From Cavia porcellus (lineage: Eukaryota; Chordata; Mammalia; Rodentia; Caviidae), in the NCBI RefSeq assembly GCF_034190915.1, contig NW_026947484.1, forward strand, positions 213,974,657 through 214,038,656: DNA of 64,000 bases, given 5' to 3'. Positions 1 through 10,560 of this stretch are shown here, in pieces. Position numbers and translations under genes: made by a program. The notes below the pieces were generated by a model. That model did not search any database, was not told the origin of the DNA, and saw only the letters and a list, made by a program, of their open reading frames with translations. The first letter of the stretch is position 1. Every line of letters starts with the position of its first letter.

Positions 1-39
1 TTACTTTCCTTTGAAAAACAACAACAACAACAACAACCG

Positions 40-380
40 CTCCCCACCCGCGCCCCCGCCCCCGTTTTAGCCTCCGGGGACCCGCGCTCCAAGCAATTGT
101 CGCCCCGAACCGTAAACACAGTTCAGTTGCCTCAACTTTCTCCGTGCATAAAAGTTCCCGGCGTGCGAGGAAATTTGAATATTTGATCAGCCCCTTTGAG
201 TGACCCTCATTAGCCTGGCGCCCTGCTAAGGCCTCGGCATTGCAAGAAAGCTGCTGGGCCCGGCATTTGTACGCCTTGTTAGCGCCGCTTAATGAAGCCG
301 CCCGGTCGGCTCAAAGGCGGCCTCGGAGGCCGGCAGCGCGCACCTCTCGGCACCCCGCTCTGCCTAATGAGCCCCACCGC
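40..380. promoter_or_regulatory. CpG-rich block 1 (candidate CpG island, left edge)
   Basis: The stretch is dense in CG dinucleotides and G+C, with many GCGC, CCGG and CGGC words, and contrasts sharply with the AT-rich DNA further right. Such unmethylated blocks normally mark promoters or Polycomb-bound developmental loci. A CAA microsatellite (about 19-37) precedes it. The open frames here have no recognisable domain and are open on both strands, so I do not call a protein. Which gene it serves cannot be seen from this window. Confidence 0.6.
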
Positions 381-1740
381 CCGCTAAAGGCCTTTCCACC
401 CCCCACATCCTTAAACAAGAGAAGTTTGGCTCGGTCTTGGGCCACAGGCGCCACCCACTGCCAGGCCCACGATGGTCGGCATAAACCAAGCCTAAGATGG
501 CTTGGCCATCTAGCCCCAAGAAAAAGGAGCAGATGACTTGGCAGGTGTGAGCCCTACTTGTTGTGTGGGTGTGTGTATGGGGGGGTGCAGCTTCAGACTC
601 AGGCTCGGGGTCAGTCTCCCACTCCCAAGAGGGACAACAGCAAATCAATTAGTCACTCTAGTTCCTTAAAAATGCATCTGCACTAATGTTGGAGTGACAG
701 AGGGCAGATGCCCAGGGGAGGGCATCTTCCTTCCTCAAGTTCCTTTGGTGGCCAATACCCAGGAGACTGCACATTTCTTCCCACCCACCAGTTCTCTTCT
801 GACAACCAGAACTCAGATCTAGACTTGAGAAGGTGGGCAGGCTCAGCTCCCCAAATCACCATTGCACCACATCTGCGGAGTCCAAATGGTGTGCAATCAA
901 ATGTCGGGACAGTTGGCCAGCTGGAAGGCAACCTACGCTAGGCATCCACCCCACCCCTCAGCTATGCCTTCACCGGTCCAGTCATGTTTCTGGTCTTGGG
1001 CAGGCTTCAAGAAAGTGCCATAGAAGGGGTACCGTCCTGGGATGCAACTGGGCCTAATGTAGGCCCGAACCTACATTCTGGAAGAAAGTGAAGCCAAGGC
1101 ATCCACCTATTCCCTTTTCCCCTTTTCCTGGAGCAAGTAACATGCTTGACCAGTAAATATAGAAAACTATTAGAAATCATATTTCCATCTTCAGAAACCA
1201 TCCCCTTTCTCCACTTGCCCTTTTCCCTGGACTCAAGGGGCACCCGATGTTCCTTGTCACCCCCACCTTGCACTCTCAGCTCCTGGGCCCTTGCAGGCTC
1301 CTTTTGGAGGGCTTGGAAGGCAGGCTGCTCCCAGACCCATACTCCGGATGCCCGCAATGCCTCTGACACACTGTGAGCCTGGTCAGGTTGGTAACTTCCA
1401 GATGCCATTCTGGGTGGCCGACTCGAGAAAGGAGAGGGACAGGCCGGCCTTCATCCTCTGCCAAAAGACCAGGCAGGTCTTGAGAGGCAGAGTGCTCTCA
1501 GTCCACCTAGCCTGCTCCCCTGCCTCTTCCTCTGTCTCTCCCTCCTTCCATTCCCCTGGCATGCCCACCCCATTTCCCACTCTAAGGCAAAACTGATGTG
1601 TAAGAATCATACTTGAGCTGAGTACAGGCAGTGCCCAGGCCACGATTCACCCAAAGGGCACAAGGAGGAGCAGAGAAGCCAAAGGGTGGGAGCCATTGGA
1701 GAAGAGGGAGATCTAAGCCAGAGGGTAGAGCTCAGTTCTG
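381..1740. other. Unique sequence between CpG blocks, no gene recognised
   Basis: Moderate G+C unique DNA with a short GT/G-rich run near 560-586. No interspersed repeat, RNA gene or convincing exon was seen. Overlapping short open frames on both strands carry no recognisable motif. Confidence 0.5.
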
Positions 1741-2406
1741 TGGCCCCAAGGCCAGGCCCACCGGCTGCTCGGGGGAGGAGGCGAAAGGAGGGGGCTGGAG
1801 TCCACGGGCAACGGTCGGTCGGGGCAGCAGGGACCTCAGGCGTCGGCGTGGGGGGCTAGATCCGAAGGCGAGGGGCGGGGGGGGGCGGGGGTCTGAGGAG
1901 CGCGTTGGGCGGAGGGGGGGCGCAGCTCTTTAAGAGCCACTCTGCTGGCAGGAGAGGCGAGCGGCCCGGTGCTGGTAGCGCACTGACCCCGAAGGGGATT
2001 TAGTGGGAAGGGAGCGGCCGGTCTCGGGGGGCACCCGGAGAGGCCCAAGCACAAGAATAAGGAGCGACTGCAGCTTGAAAGGCCTCGCGGAGCGGCGGCG
2101 CTGCTGCTCTTGACTTCTGAGTGGGGTTTAGAAAATCTGCCCCGGCTTAAACCGAGCTGTGGATGCTGGGCCCGGAGCGTCTAGCCGGCGGGCTCTGTCA
2201 CCGGCCTCCAAGCCAAGGGGGGGGGGGCGGGGTGGGGGAGCACCTGGCAAAGACGCCCTCGGTCTCCAGCCTCGCGGTCCTCGCGCAGAAGACCCCGCAC
2301 CCCGCTCGACACGGTCGCAATTTTCTTTTGCCAACTTTGTTTTGGGTTTTCTGTGTACACCTCGTGCAGCCTGGGAGCTGGCCGACCCCAGATGGATTCT
2401 CAACAG

Positions 2407-2420
2407 GTGGCTAGGTAAGT
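2407..2420 (+). other. Strong 5' splice-site match in CpG block 2
   Basis: The sequence reads CTAG|GTAAGT with the exon end at 2414, matching the mammalian U1 donor consensus through position +6. It lies downstream of CpG-dense sequence, as expected for a first-exon donor. Use of the site is not proven. Confidence 0.35.
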
Positions 2421-3124
2421 CTGTTTAAAGGATGCTGGGGATGTGGTCAGCCCCTCCCTGACCCCCTTCGCTTCCCCCTCCCTGTTTCCCCCCAGGCTGG
2501 ACAGAGTTCACAAGGCTCCTCCCGCCCGCCTGCGCGCCTGCAAGAGCGCGCGGGGATGGGGGTGGGAGGTGGGGGGCAGCGCCCTCCCCCTGGGGTCTTC
2601 GGGCTCAGGGTTCCAGCCCAGCAAAGCTGGCAGGCAGCCCCTCGGAGCGCCTCCTGGTACCTCGGGTCGGAGCACACTCAGCTCCTAGGACTGGGCCCTG
2701 GCGCCCCAAGAGGGAGAAGGAGGCAGAGCCTGCTGCTGCACTTCCAGAGCGGAGCCGACAGGAAGGGGGAGCAGGGGACCCCTTAGCCGGCGGCCTTTGT
2801 GTAGGCGTTTTCCGTGGAAACCGAACTATTCATTCTCTTTTAAGAGAGACTCGGGATCCGGCCCAGGGGATCCGGCTTAGGGAAGCCCGCGCCAGCGGTA
2901 CAAAGACGCGCACAGGAGCTTCCCCGCGATCAGGGTGTGGAGTGAGGTGAGGGTCGTGGCCCAAAGAGGGGGATGGGAAGCAAAGAAAGGCAATGGCGAG
3001 AAATCCTGGGCATCCGCGTGAAAAGTCGGAAAATGTCCCCAGAGCGCGCCACCAACAGCTGAGCGCTCTCGCGGGCGCACAGCTCTCTCCCCCTCCCGTC
3101 TCCTCTTTCTCTCACTTACACGCG

Positions 3125-3176
3125 CGCGCACACACACTGTCTCTCACACACAGACACACAGACACACACACACACA

Positions 3177-3211
<35 letters not shown>

Positions 3212-3212
3212 T
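3125..3212. repeat. (CA)n microsatellite inside CpG block
   Basis: CA/CACAGA dinucleotide tract with a few interruptions, starting with CGCGCGCA. Alternating purine-pyrimidine tracts of this kind can adopt Z-DNA. The Val-Cys and Thr-His repeat peptides that appear in the translated frames are artefacts of it. Confidence 0.9.
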
Positions 3213-3380
3213 ACACAGGTAGCCCAAGCACGCGGTTCTCGGCAGTGCGGGGTCGCACGCCCAGCGCCGAAGCCGAGCGCAGAGTTGAGCCTCTTTCCTC
3301 CCAATCCTCATCCCGCCCCGCCAAGAGCGCCCGCAGGGGGGGACCTGGGAGGGCCCCCAGGTCCAGGGCTCAGGGAGGAT

Positions 3381-3400
3381 CTTACCTGCGGAAAGGTAAG
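3381..3400. other. Back-to-back splice-donor matches on both strands
   Basis: On the + strand GAAAG|GTAAG gives a donor after 3395. On the - strand CAG|GTAAG gives a donor after 3386. Both are near-consensus and lie ten bases apart inside CpG-rich DNA, compatible with divergent transcription. This is a motif match only. Confidence 0.35.
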
Positions 3401-3500
3401 GGAAGCCTGGAGCAAGGAGCAGCGGCGGATAAATATTCATTAGGAAATGTAAGTCTCTCCTTTTAAACCGCGCGGCGCGCGCTCGGGCTCCTGTGTCTCC

Positions 3501-3980
3501 TTCCCTCCCTCCCTCCCTCTGTCTCCTAGGAAGGCTCTCTCCTCCTCTGCCCCCCCTCCTGCGAAATACCAGGTGGATCCCAGTCTAGCTAACCTGTTGG
3601 GAAGCCTGAGCTGTGGGCAGCGCCTCCACCGCTAGCTGTTTGCTTTCTCTCTTGGGGCGCGGGAGTTCTCCCCTCCCTCCTTTTACCCAGCCCCCACCTC
3701 CTCCTAAATTACTACATCATTAGCTTTATTTTCTCGGGGGTTGGGGGGGCGAGCCGCCGGATGCACCTCTCCATAGCAGGGTGAAGAGTCGGCGCTCCCC
3801 AGGCAGCTCCAGCTCCACCTCCAGCACATCCTCATCCATCTCCACATCCCTACTCAATCTTGTTTCTTTTTCTTCCCTCTTTCCATCTCCACCTCCATCC
3901 TGTCCCAACCCAGTTCCCTCACCATCCCTCCCTCCCCACTGCGCCACTGCCAATCCGGATTCCAGACTGGGTCAGCAGTG
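3501..3980. other. Pyrimidine-rich unique sequence (CCT/TCCA-rich)
   Basis: Runs of CCTT/CCTC at about 3495-3530 and a TCCAGCTCCACC/TCCATC-rich stretch at about 3805-3900 make the + strand strongly pyrimidine-rich. No gene or interspersed repeat recognised. The Ser-rich and Glu-rich open frames here reflect this composition. Confidence 0.5.
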
Positions 3981-6900
3981 AGATATCTGGTGGGTAGGTC
4001 CAAGGATTCGAGGTTGGGATTTCACCCAGCAGGGAGTGTGGGGTGGGTAGCCTGGTATCCAGTTCCCAGGTAGATTTTCCACTCTCACCCTGAATGGGAA
4101 CTGGAGCAGCTCGGGCCTTAGGGTCAGAATACTGGGGGTCAGTTTTTGGGGGGAGGTCAGTTTAAAGACCTGTCCTCCAAACCTCATGGTCCCTAGGCCT
4201 TGGCCCTCTGATCTGTGCTGCCTGAGGGAGGAGATGGCTTCACTTGGCGTGAACAGGAGACACACACAGACCCACCCTCAGACTAGCATTTGTCCTCTAG
4301 GAACAGCTACCTGAAGTTAACCTCAAGTCAGCATCTCTCTCAACCAGGAGAAAACACTTGAGAAGGATTTGGAATTCACAAGAAACCGGTTCCAGTCACC
4401 AGAGAACATTCGCGCGTGCACCCAGTACCCTGTGCCTGGAGGCCAGCGCCCTGGCAGACCTCTGAGAAAAGAAGGTACACCTGCTACCACGTGATTCCCG
4501 GCGAAGAATGCATCCTATGGTAGCCTTAGGGGTACTGTGGTCACTCTTTTTGATCACCTCCCTCCCAGATCAAGCCCCCCAAGACCCCTCCAGTTGCCTT
4601 GAAAAATGTGGCCCCAGGGTGCTTGGGGCAGCGGTGAAGCACACTCTGGTAGCCTCTGGGTGCTGCACTGGGTGAGGGCTGGAGGAAGGGCCAAGGAGGT
4701 GGGCAGAGGCTAGTTCCCAGGTACTAATAGAGCTGTCCCTGGGAGGTCAAGAAGGAGAGCTTTGTCCCTAAACCCTCCAATTACTCGCCCCAAGGTTCTA
4801 CGACGTCCACAATTGGATTTCCACCCACCCTAGAGCACCGGAAGCATTCCTGTGAGGCTACTGTAAGGGGGCTGCAGTCCAGACAGACTTCTCCTCCTGC
4901 CTTAGACCCAGCCAGGCCAAAATTCATCCAGAGAGGTCCCAAAGGTTGGTCCCACCCTTCCAGAAAGGTTTTGTGGTGCAGGATCCTCTGAAAGTTTCTT
5001 TCCTTCTGAAAGGCTAAGAAATAGGGCACAGGAAGGTATAAAAGAGGCCTAGGAGCCCTGGGGTCAGGTAGTCTTATCAACTTTGCATCCCATCCAAAGC
5101 CTAGAGTTTGCACTTGCACACTTTACCTCCCCAAGCAATCTGAGCTCCTTCTCAGAATGAGTCGCCTGACTTGGTGTAGAATGTCCATGCGATTTACCAG
5201 AACACACATGGGCAAATTAAAGGAACACTAACAGCAGAATTTGAAGAATAAAGAAGTGTCCACAGGCATAATTATTCGAATGCATGAGTGCACTCTCAGT
5301 TGTCTAAGACGCAGACAAAAGGCTCAGTGCCCACATGGATTGACCCCACACATGCAGGCAGATGTACAGGAAGCTGCGCACAGGGAGAACGGGACCAACA
5401 AGGACGCAGACAGCGAGGCTTCCTGCTAGAGGGAGGGACTTTGGCCCCAAGGGAGAAACTTTGTTGACTGGGTGAGAGGTTTCAGGTCATGTCCTGGAGT
5501 CTACTGGCAAGAACCGAAAGAACCAAAGCCAACCTTTTCACCTTCTTCCCTGCTCTGTTGGAGACACCCAGGAGAGGGCCATACTGGAAAGATTCATTTT
5601 GACAGAGATGATCCATATTTATCCGTCATTTTAATCTAGGAGGTTACATTCTGGAGGAAGATGGCATAGAGAGCAGAGATGGTCCAGAGGTGTCTAACTC
5701 TCTCTAACCAGCATTCTAGAAACCCTTTGTTTTGTTCTCTTTACTTCTCTTACCCTAAATCAAGTCCTTAAATGAACTACTGGTTCAGTGGCCTCCTCTT
5801 GCCCAGGCTTCTATCCCAAGCCCCTGTGTATCAAATTACTCTCCACAAAAAACATTAAAGCAAATTCAGTTATTCCGTTTAAGAAACTCGTTTTCTTTGT
5901 GAGATCATGCGAAGTTCTCAGCCCCTGCTCCCCAGTCTCAGACAGAGTTAGAAGTCTCTGCCCAGCTGCAGAGCGGCCAGCAGAGACTCCCAGTGTGGCT
6001 CTCTCACCGGGCCTGAATAGTTGCACAAGCTCATTCCTGGTGTCTGCTCCATTTGCCTGTGTGCAGTCCGGGTGAACAGACCTGAACAGCCAGCAGCTGG
6101 TTTTGTGCGTGTGGGGAGCAATGTCCCCTTCCTCCATTTAATCTTCCTGCCCAACTTTCTCTTTTGAGCTCATTTTTCTGAGCCTCTTTCTCATCTGAAT
6201 GTAGAGACTAAGTATGTAAAGATTTGTCTTGATTTTGTTTTAAAAGAAGGGCAAAGAGAAGTTTCTGGGCCAGCAAGTTGGAGGACCACCTTTCAAGGGG
6301 CAAAGAGGAGCCCCTTTTGTGAAGAAGCCGCCCCAAAACACTGCAGTCTAGTTGCTCTCGAAATGCAGGAGATATGAGGTGTGAGCAGGAAAATTTTTCT
6401 TTTGGGGGCAAATGCTATATCATTTTCTTTTTTAGTATATATTTAATTCCTGGGCATCCTAGCAATTTATTCTTGTAGATGTTTTGAACAATAACGAGTG
6501 AAATCCACTTTAGACTCACGAAATCTTGATTTTTCTTAGAAAAGAAGTTTCTTCTAAGGCCATTTTTTTTCTCCACCCAGGTTTATGTTTTCTCATTCCC
6601 AAATGAGGCTCCACCAGCTGATTCGTCCCCAAAAGAGACTTCGACACAGAGAGATGCCTAAAGACTCACCACTCTCAGGTCCAAAGTGTAATTTTCATTC
6701 TCTGTAACTGAGGTTCAGAGTGCAAAGAAACAAACTTGTTTACTTTCAGGTATTTTTTCATTCTTTGGGTAGTTTACCTAAAGCGTTTCTCTAATAAATG
6801 GTGGCATTTTACAGTTGCTAATATTTGTTATTACTTTGGAATCTTCCAAGATTCTTCCAACTCAGATTTTAAAAATTGCATGTACATAGTGGTACTGGTT

Positions 6901-7300
6901 GCAACGTTTATCACTGAGGCAGAAAAGCAGCTCATTTTCTCATAGCCTCAAATGTCCTGTGTGCATTGACTGCTGCAAACTTATTTTTCTTTTTCCCAAA
7001 TGCTTTTGTCACCTCTGCCAGGGAAACAGGACTCAAAACAAAACTGCATAGATTTGTGACTTCTGGAATAGAGTTCACTTTATTGTTAGATTTCTGATGT
7101 GACAAATTCTCACTGGTTGTGTCCTTTGCTCTTTCCTCCAAAGTTAACTGTGTAGGAATTGCCCCAATTTCTGCCTAGAAGGAAGCTCATTTTTGATGCC
7201 CAGGGCAGAGGGCTGGACACCAGTGAGGGTCAGCGACTAGGGTGGGAAAATACAGAGAGTGTGCGGGTGGTGTAGATGACATCATCTCCAGTAATAAGTT
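3981..7300. other. Unique sequence, no gene or transposon recognised
   Basis: Mixed-composition single-copy DNA. I see no interspersed repeat and no coding exon. AT-richer parts (about 6400-7100) may include conserved non-coding DNA, but I cannot show that without alignment. Confidence 0.45.
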
Positions 7301-7319
7301 AAAATAACCAGCTGCCCTT

Positions 7320-8890
7320 TAATCCTTCCGTAACAGTGTCAACGCGCTGACGAGGCCGATCACCTCCAAGAGTCTGCGATTCCAAGGCTTGGGACTCCGC
7401 GCAGCAGCCCAACACTGGGCCCGCGCGCGCAGAGGAGGTACTCCGACGGCAAAAATCCCATACATTTTTAACTACAGTGATTACTAAATTAATAGCAGGC
7501 ACTAAGACAGATGTCAAAACGTCTTGAAAATGTTTATCTGTGAATAATTGAGAAGGTGGTGGGACGCATTATCTGATTGTGTAATGAAATATGTATGAGG
7601 AACAGCTGTTTGCAACAGCCCCCTCCCGCCGCCGCCGCAGCCAGGGTCCTTCCCTCGCTGGCAGGAGTCGAGCGAAGCTGGTCGCCCACCGCAGTCCACT
7701 TGGGCGCCCGCTCGCCCCCTCCCCGGCTGCTGGCCCAGCTGGGCTCCAGAGCGCCCAGAGTCGCCTGATCGCCTGCAGGAGGGCCTCCCCTCGGAGTGGT
7801 GGCCTCCACGCCAGTCTCGCTCGGTTGGCTCCGTGGCGGGCAGAGGCTTGGCCGGCTGCCGCGCTGTCCCTCGGGCCATCCGGGCGGACCGCGGGCCGGG
7901 CCTGCGGAGGACCAGGAGCAGCCCGCGCCCCGAGCCCTCTGTGCGCCCAGCATGCGCCCCGCGAACGGCGAGGCCCGCTCGGACACCTCCCCGAGCCCCG
8001 CGGTGCCGCTGGACGCTGGACGGACGGGTCACCTCGGGGTGACACCGGGGCTCCCGAGAAGGCTTTGTCCGGCACACCCCCCACCCGTCCTCTTCCGTCC
8101 AGCCCCAGCCTCAGCCTGGCGTCCGGTCCTGTTTGTTTGTTTTTCCAGCCCCGCGTCCTCCACTCTGGCACGCGAACAGCCAGCGAGGTAGTGTCCCTCC
8201 CGAGGCCATGGCCCAGGGCCGGCGGGGGCCAGCGCGGCCAGCAGGCAGCAGGCAGCAGCGCCCAGAGAGAGGCGGCTCTGGGGTCTTCCTGGAGCGAGAG
8301 GGGAAAGGGACAGACCGGAGGGGTGGCCCCTTGGTACGCAGTGCTCCCTCCGCTGGCCCAGTGAAAAGGTCCGAGTCCGGAGTCCTGGGCTGGGCAGGGC
8401 ACTGAGGCCTGCGCCCGGCTTCCTGACCACCCTGACCGCAGCCTTGGGGTGGGGGTGGACACAGTGGTGCAGGACAGGCTACCAGGGCTCCTGGAGGGAC
8501 CCCATCAGCTATGGGCCTTGAATGAGGTGTCAGCCACACGGATCAGCCCAGGGCCCGCTGTGGACATGTGTCCCCCTCGCAGCCGCCTCCGGGGCACCTC
8601 GGGTAGCTGCAGAACCGGGTCCTGGTGGGACGCTTCCTGCAGTCTCCAGAGCAACTCCTGGCCTATCTGCGCGGCCTCGCGAGCCCTGGCCCTCCCCGGC
8701 CCCAGGTTGGGTCTCAGATGCCTGGAGCCCCAGAAGCCTCGCCTCTAAGGCTTGGCCGCTCTGGCCCTCGCCCCTCCGCAGCCTCGGAGCTCAGGGCCTG
8801 GGTCCAGCTCCGTGGCGGCGCGGCGCCCCAGCACCGGTGCTCTCCGCTGTCTCTCCCGGCCGACTTGCAGCCGAGATGCGCTGAGACGTT
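7320..8890. promoter_or_regulatory. CpG-rich block 3 (candidate CpG island)
   Basis: Very high G+C with abundant CG, split by an AT-rich stretch at about 7440-7600. Long open frames exist on both strands (257 codons on + from 7591, 297 codons on - ending at 7569). They overlap each other, are rich in Pro, Ala, Arg and Gly, and show no domain, so they are best read as composition artefacts. The block is probably a promoter or Polycomb-type island of a developmental locus or of a non-coding RNA. Confidence 0.55.
7440..7620. promoter_or_regulatory. AT-rich candidate conserved element between CpG blocks
   Basis: A compact AT-rich stretch embedded in CpG-rich DNA, with homeodomain-type ATTA cores (including ACTAAATTAATAG and GAATAATTGAG), an E-box-like CAGCTG near 7605 and TTATCTGTG/TTATCTG half sites. 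The abrupt switch in composition and motif density suggests a regulatory element. Conservation is inferred, not measured. Confidence 0.35.
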
Positions 8891-9065
8891 ATTTCTGGAG
8901 CGTCGCTCCTTTTGCCTAATCCTTTATGCTTTTATTCTAATGCGCCACATTGCCGTTAATCTGTAATGATACCGCTTCGGAGGAACCTGTTGCACACGAG
9001 GCACGGTAATTTGTAACCTTGGAAACAGTTTTAAATAAAGATTATAACAGTGATGTCAACTGTGT
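8891..9065. promoter_or_regulatory. Candidate conserved non-coding element at CpG-block edge
   Basis: Directly beside CpG block 3. It contains GTTAATCTGTAATGATACC (homeodomain and OTX-like TAATC cores) and an AATAAA hexamer at about 9034-9039. Repeat-free and AT-rich, unlike its flank. The hexamer could also serve as a polyadenylation signal of a transcript from the island. Confidence 0.35.
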
Positions 9066-9480
9066 TTATTCTCTGCCCAGGGGCTGGGTAGAGGGGTAGA
9101 TTGGTAGAGGTCTGCCCCTCGTTGGAGAGGATGGAGTTTCCAAGAAGATAGAGAGAGGCGCGAGGGGCAGAGCAGAGCGACCGAGGGTCCAGGAGGCAGA
9201 GGAGCAGCCCCAGATCGCTTCAGCTGCTCCAACCCCACGCCTGCATTTTTTTTTTTTTTCTTTTGAAACACCGTGAGGCCTGGGGAGAGGAGAGTGGTTT
9301 GCAAATTTGCAGGAATTTCGGTAGATCTGAGCCTTCGTGTATCCCGAATCAGCATTCTCCCTGGTCCTGTGTGCCTGGGATGCTGAGGCCAGGAAGATCA
9401 GAGAAAGGGCGGCGTGGAGCGCTGCTCTTCCACTACAAGAAGGCAGAGCAGCCTCTGTAGCGATCACTCTGCGCTCAGAG
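9066..9480. other. Unique sequence with short poly-T tract
   Basis: Mixed-composition DNA with a T run at about 9247-9260. No gene or repeat family recognised. Confidence 0.45.
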
Positions 9481-10560
9481 CTTCCTTGCTAAACACAGGC
9501 GACAGCAGCAGCCAGCAAAAAATTGCCGGCACGCAGAAAGCAAAATTAAACATAATTGCTTTTATTTATCTATTGCTTTTATATCATTAAAATATTTTTA
9601 GTTACATTGTATAAAACAGCATCTACTCTGATTATTACCTGCCATATCTGTTGATCTGTTTCTTGTGTATTCAGCACAGCAATATTAACAATTAAGAAAA
9701 AAAGCACATCTTATATATTGTATCTGTCAAGATATGTTACCATTTCCATTAACAAAAAAACATTATTCTTGTTGAAGAAGCCATGAAGCATATCTTTGGT
9801 GAGCACTTTATTAATAATCATAGTTGTCAAAAAGAATTAGATATGCATAGATTGTAGATGCAAAGGAAATATTAGATGCACAGAATAAAATATACCATGG
9901 GGTTGAGGCATAACTATTTTTCTCTTTAAAGTAAAATTTTATCAAGGTGAAAAAAAAACACTGAGCTTAATAGCTTACTTAAAAGATGGCTTTGTTGGTT
10001 TAATTATACTGTAGTTATTTTATAAATATGTTTCAAAGGAAGCTTGCCATATTGCATGTCAATGAGGACTGTAAAGAAAAGCTCACAAAAGCTAATGCAT
10101 ACCAAATACCAAATTTTAGTCATTAGCATTCCTATTTATTACAAACTAAAGGAACCTATTAACAGACAAGAATTTCTATTTAGCTACCATTACAATGTTT
10201 GGCCATTAAAATAAAAAGGGCAAAGTATATACATATTTTTCCCCCCTTGGAACTATATGTTCTGTTTGCCTAGAAGCTCAAGGAGAGATTGGGAGATGTT
10301 TGATCGGGTAACACACTTCTGCTGAAGAAATGCACTGGAGGGCTCAGAACCCTGTTTTTAGTTATGGAGCTTAACGCTATTCATGGAGAAGCTAGAGCAG
10401 TGCAGAGCTGAGCCGGTGAAGCTTGCTAAGGGCTGTGTAGTCACCAAGGCCTTCGAGGAGGCCCTTTGTCTTTATTTTGTGTCATGAACATATGCAGATT
10501 TTTAATTGTTTCTCTTCTGGGTAAAAGAACGGTAGTGGTGGTGATGCTGCTTTTGTTTGG
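9481..10560. promoter_or_regulatory. Repeat-free AT-rich block, candidate conserved enhancer cluster
   Basis: About 1.1 kb of AT-rich DNA free of recognisable repeats, with many TAAT/ATTA cores, ACAAT (SOX-like) words and TTTATT runs, then a more G+C-balanced part at 10260-10500. In mammalian genomes such blocks beside CpG islands of developmental genes are often deeply conserved enhancers. I cannot test conservation here. Confidence 0.35.

Larger units (their letters stand above)
1740..3500. promoter_or_regulatory. CpG-rich block 2 (candidate CpG island and promoter region)
   Basis: This is the longest CpG-dense block of the left part, with G runs (about 1874-1892 and 2218-2228), CGCGCG words and a CA microsatellite inside. 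It contains strong splice-donor matches at 2414/2415 (+), 3395/3396 (+) and 3386/3385 (-). CpG density plus donors on both strands suggests first exons of one or two non-coding or untranslated transcripts. I cannot recognise a coding exon. The call as a promoter is inference; the base composition and donor matches are directly visible. Confidence 0.55.

Noticed and set aside
3116..3466. Val-Cys and Thr-His repeat proteins
   Set aside because: They are the CA microsatellite read in different frames.
7569..8462. 297-codon reverse-strand frame and overlapping 257-codon forward frame (7591-8364)
   Set aside because: Both lie in a CpG-rich block, overlap on opposite strands, are rich in Arg/Pro/Ala/Gly and show no domain. 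Stop codons are rare in such DNA by composition.
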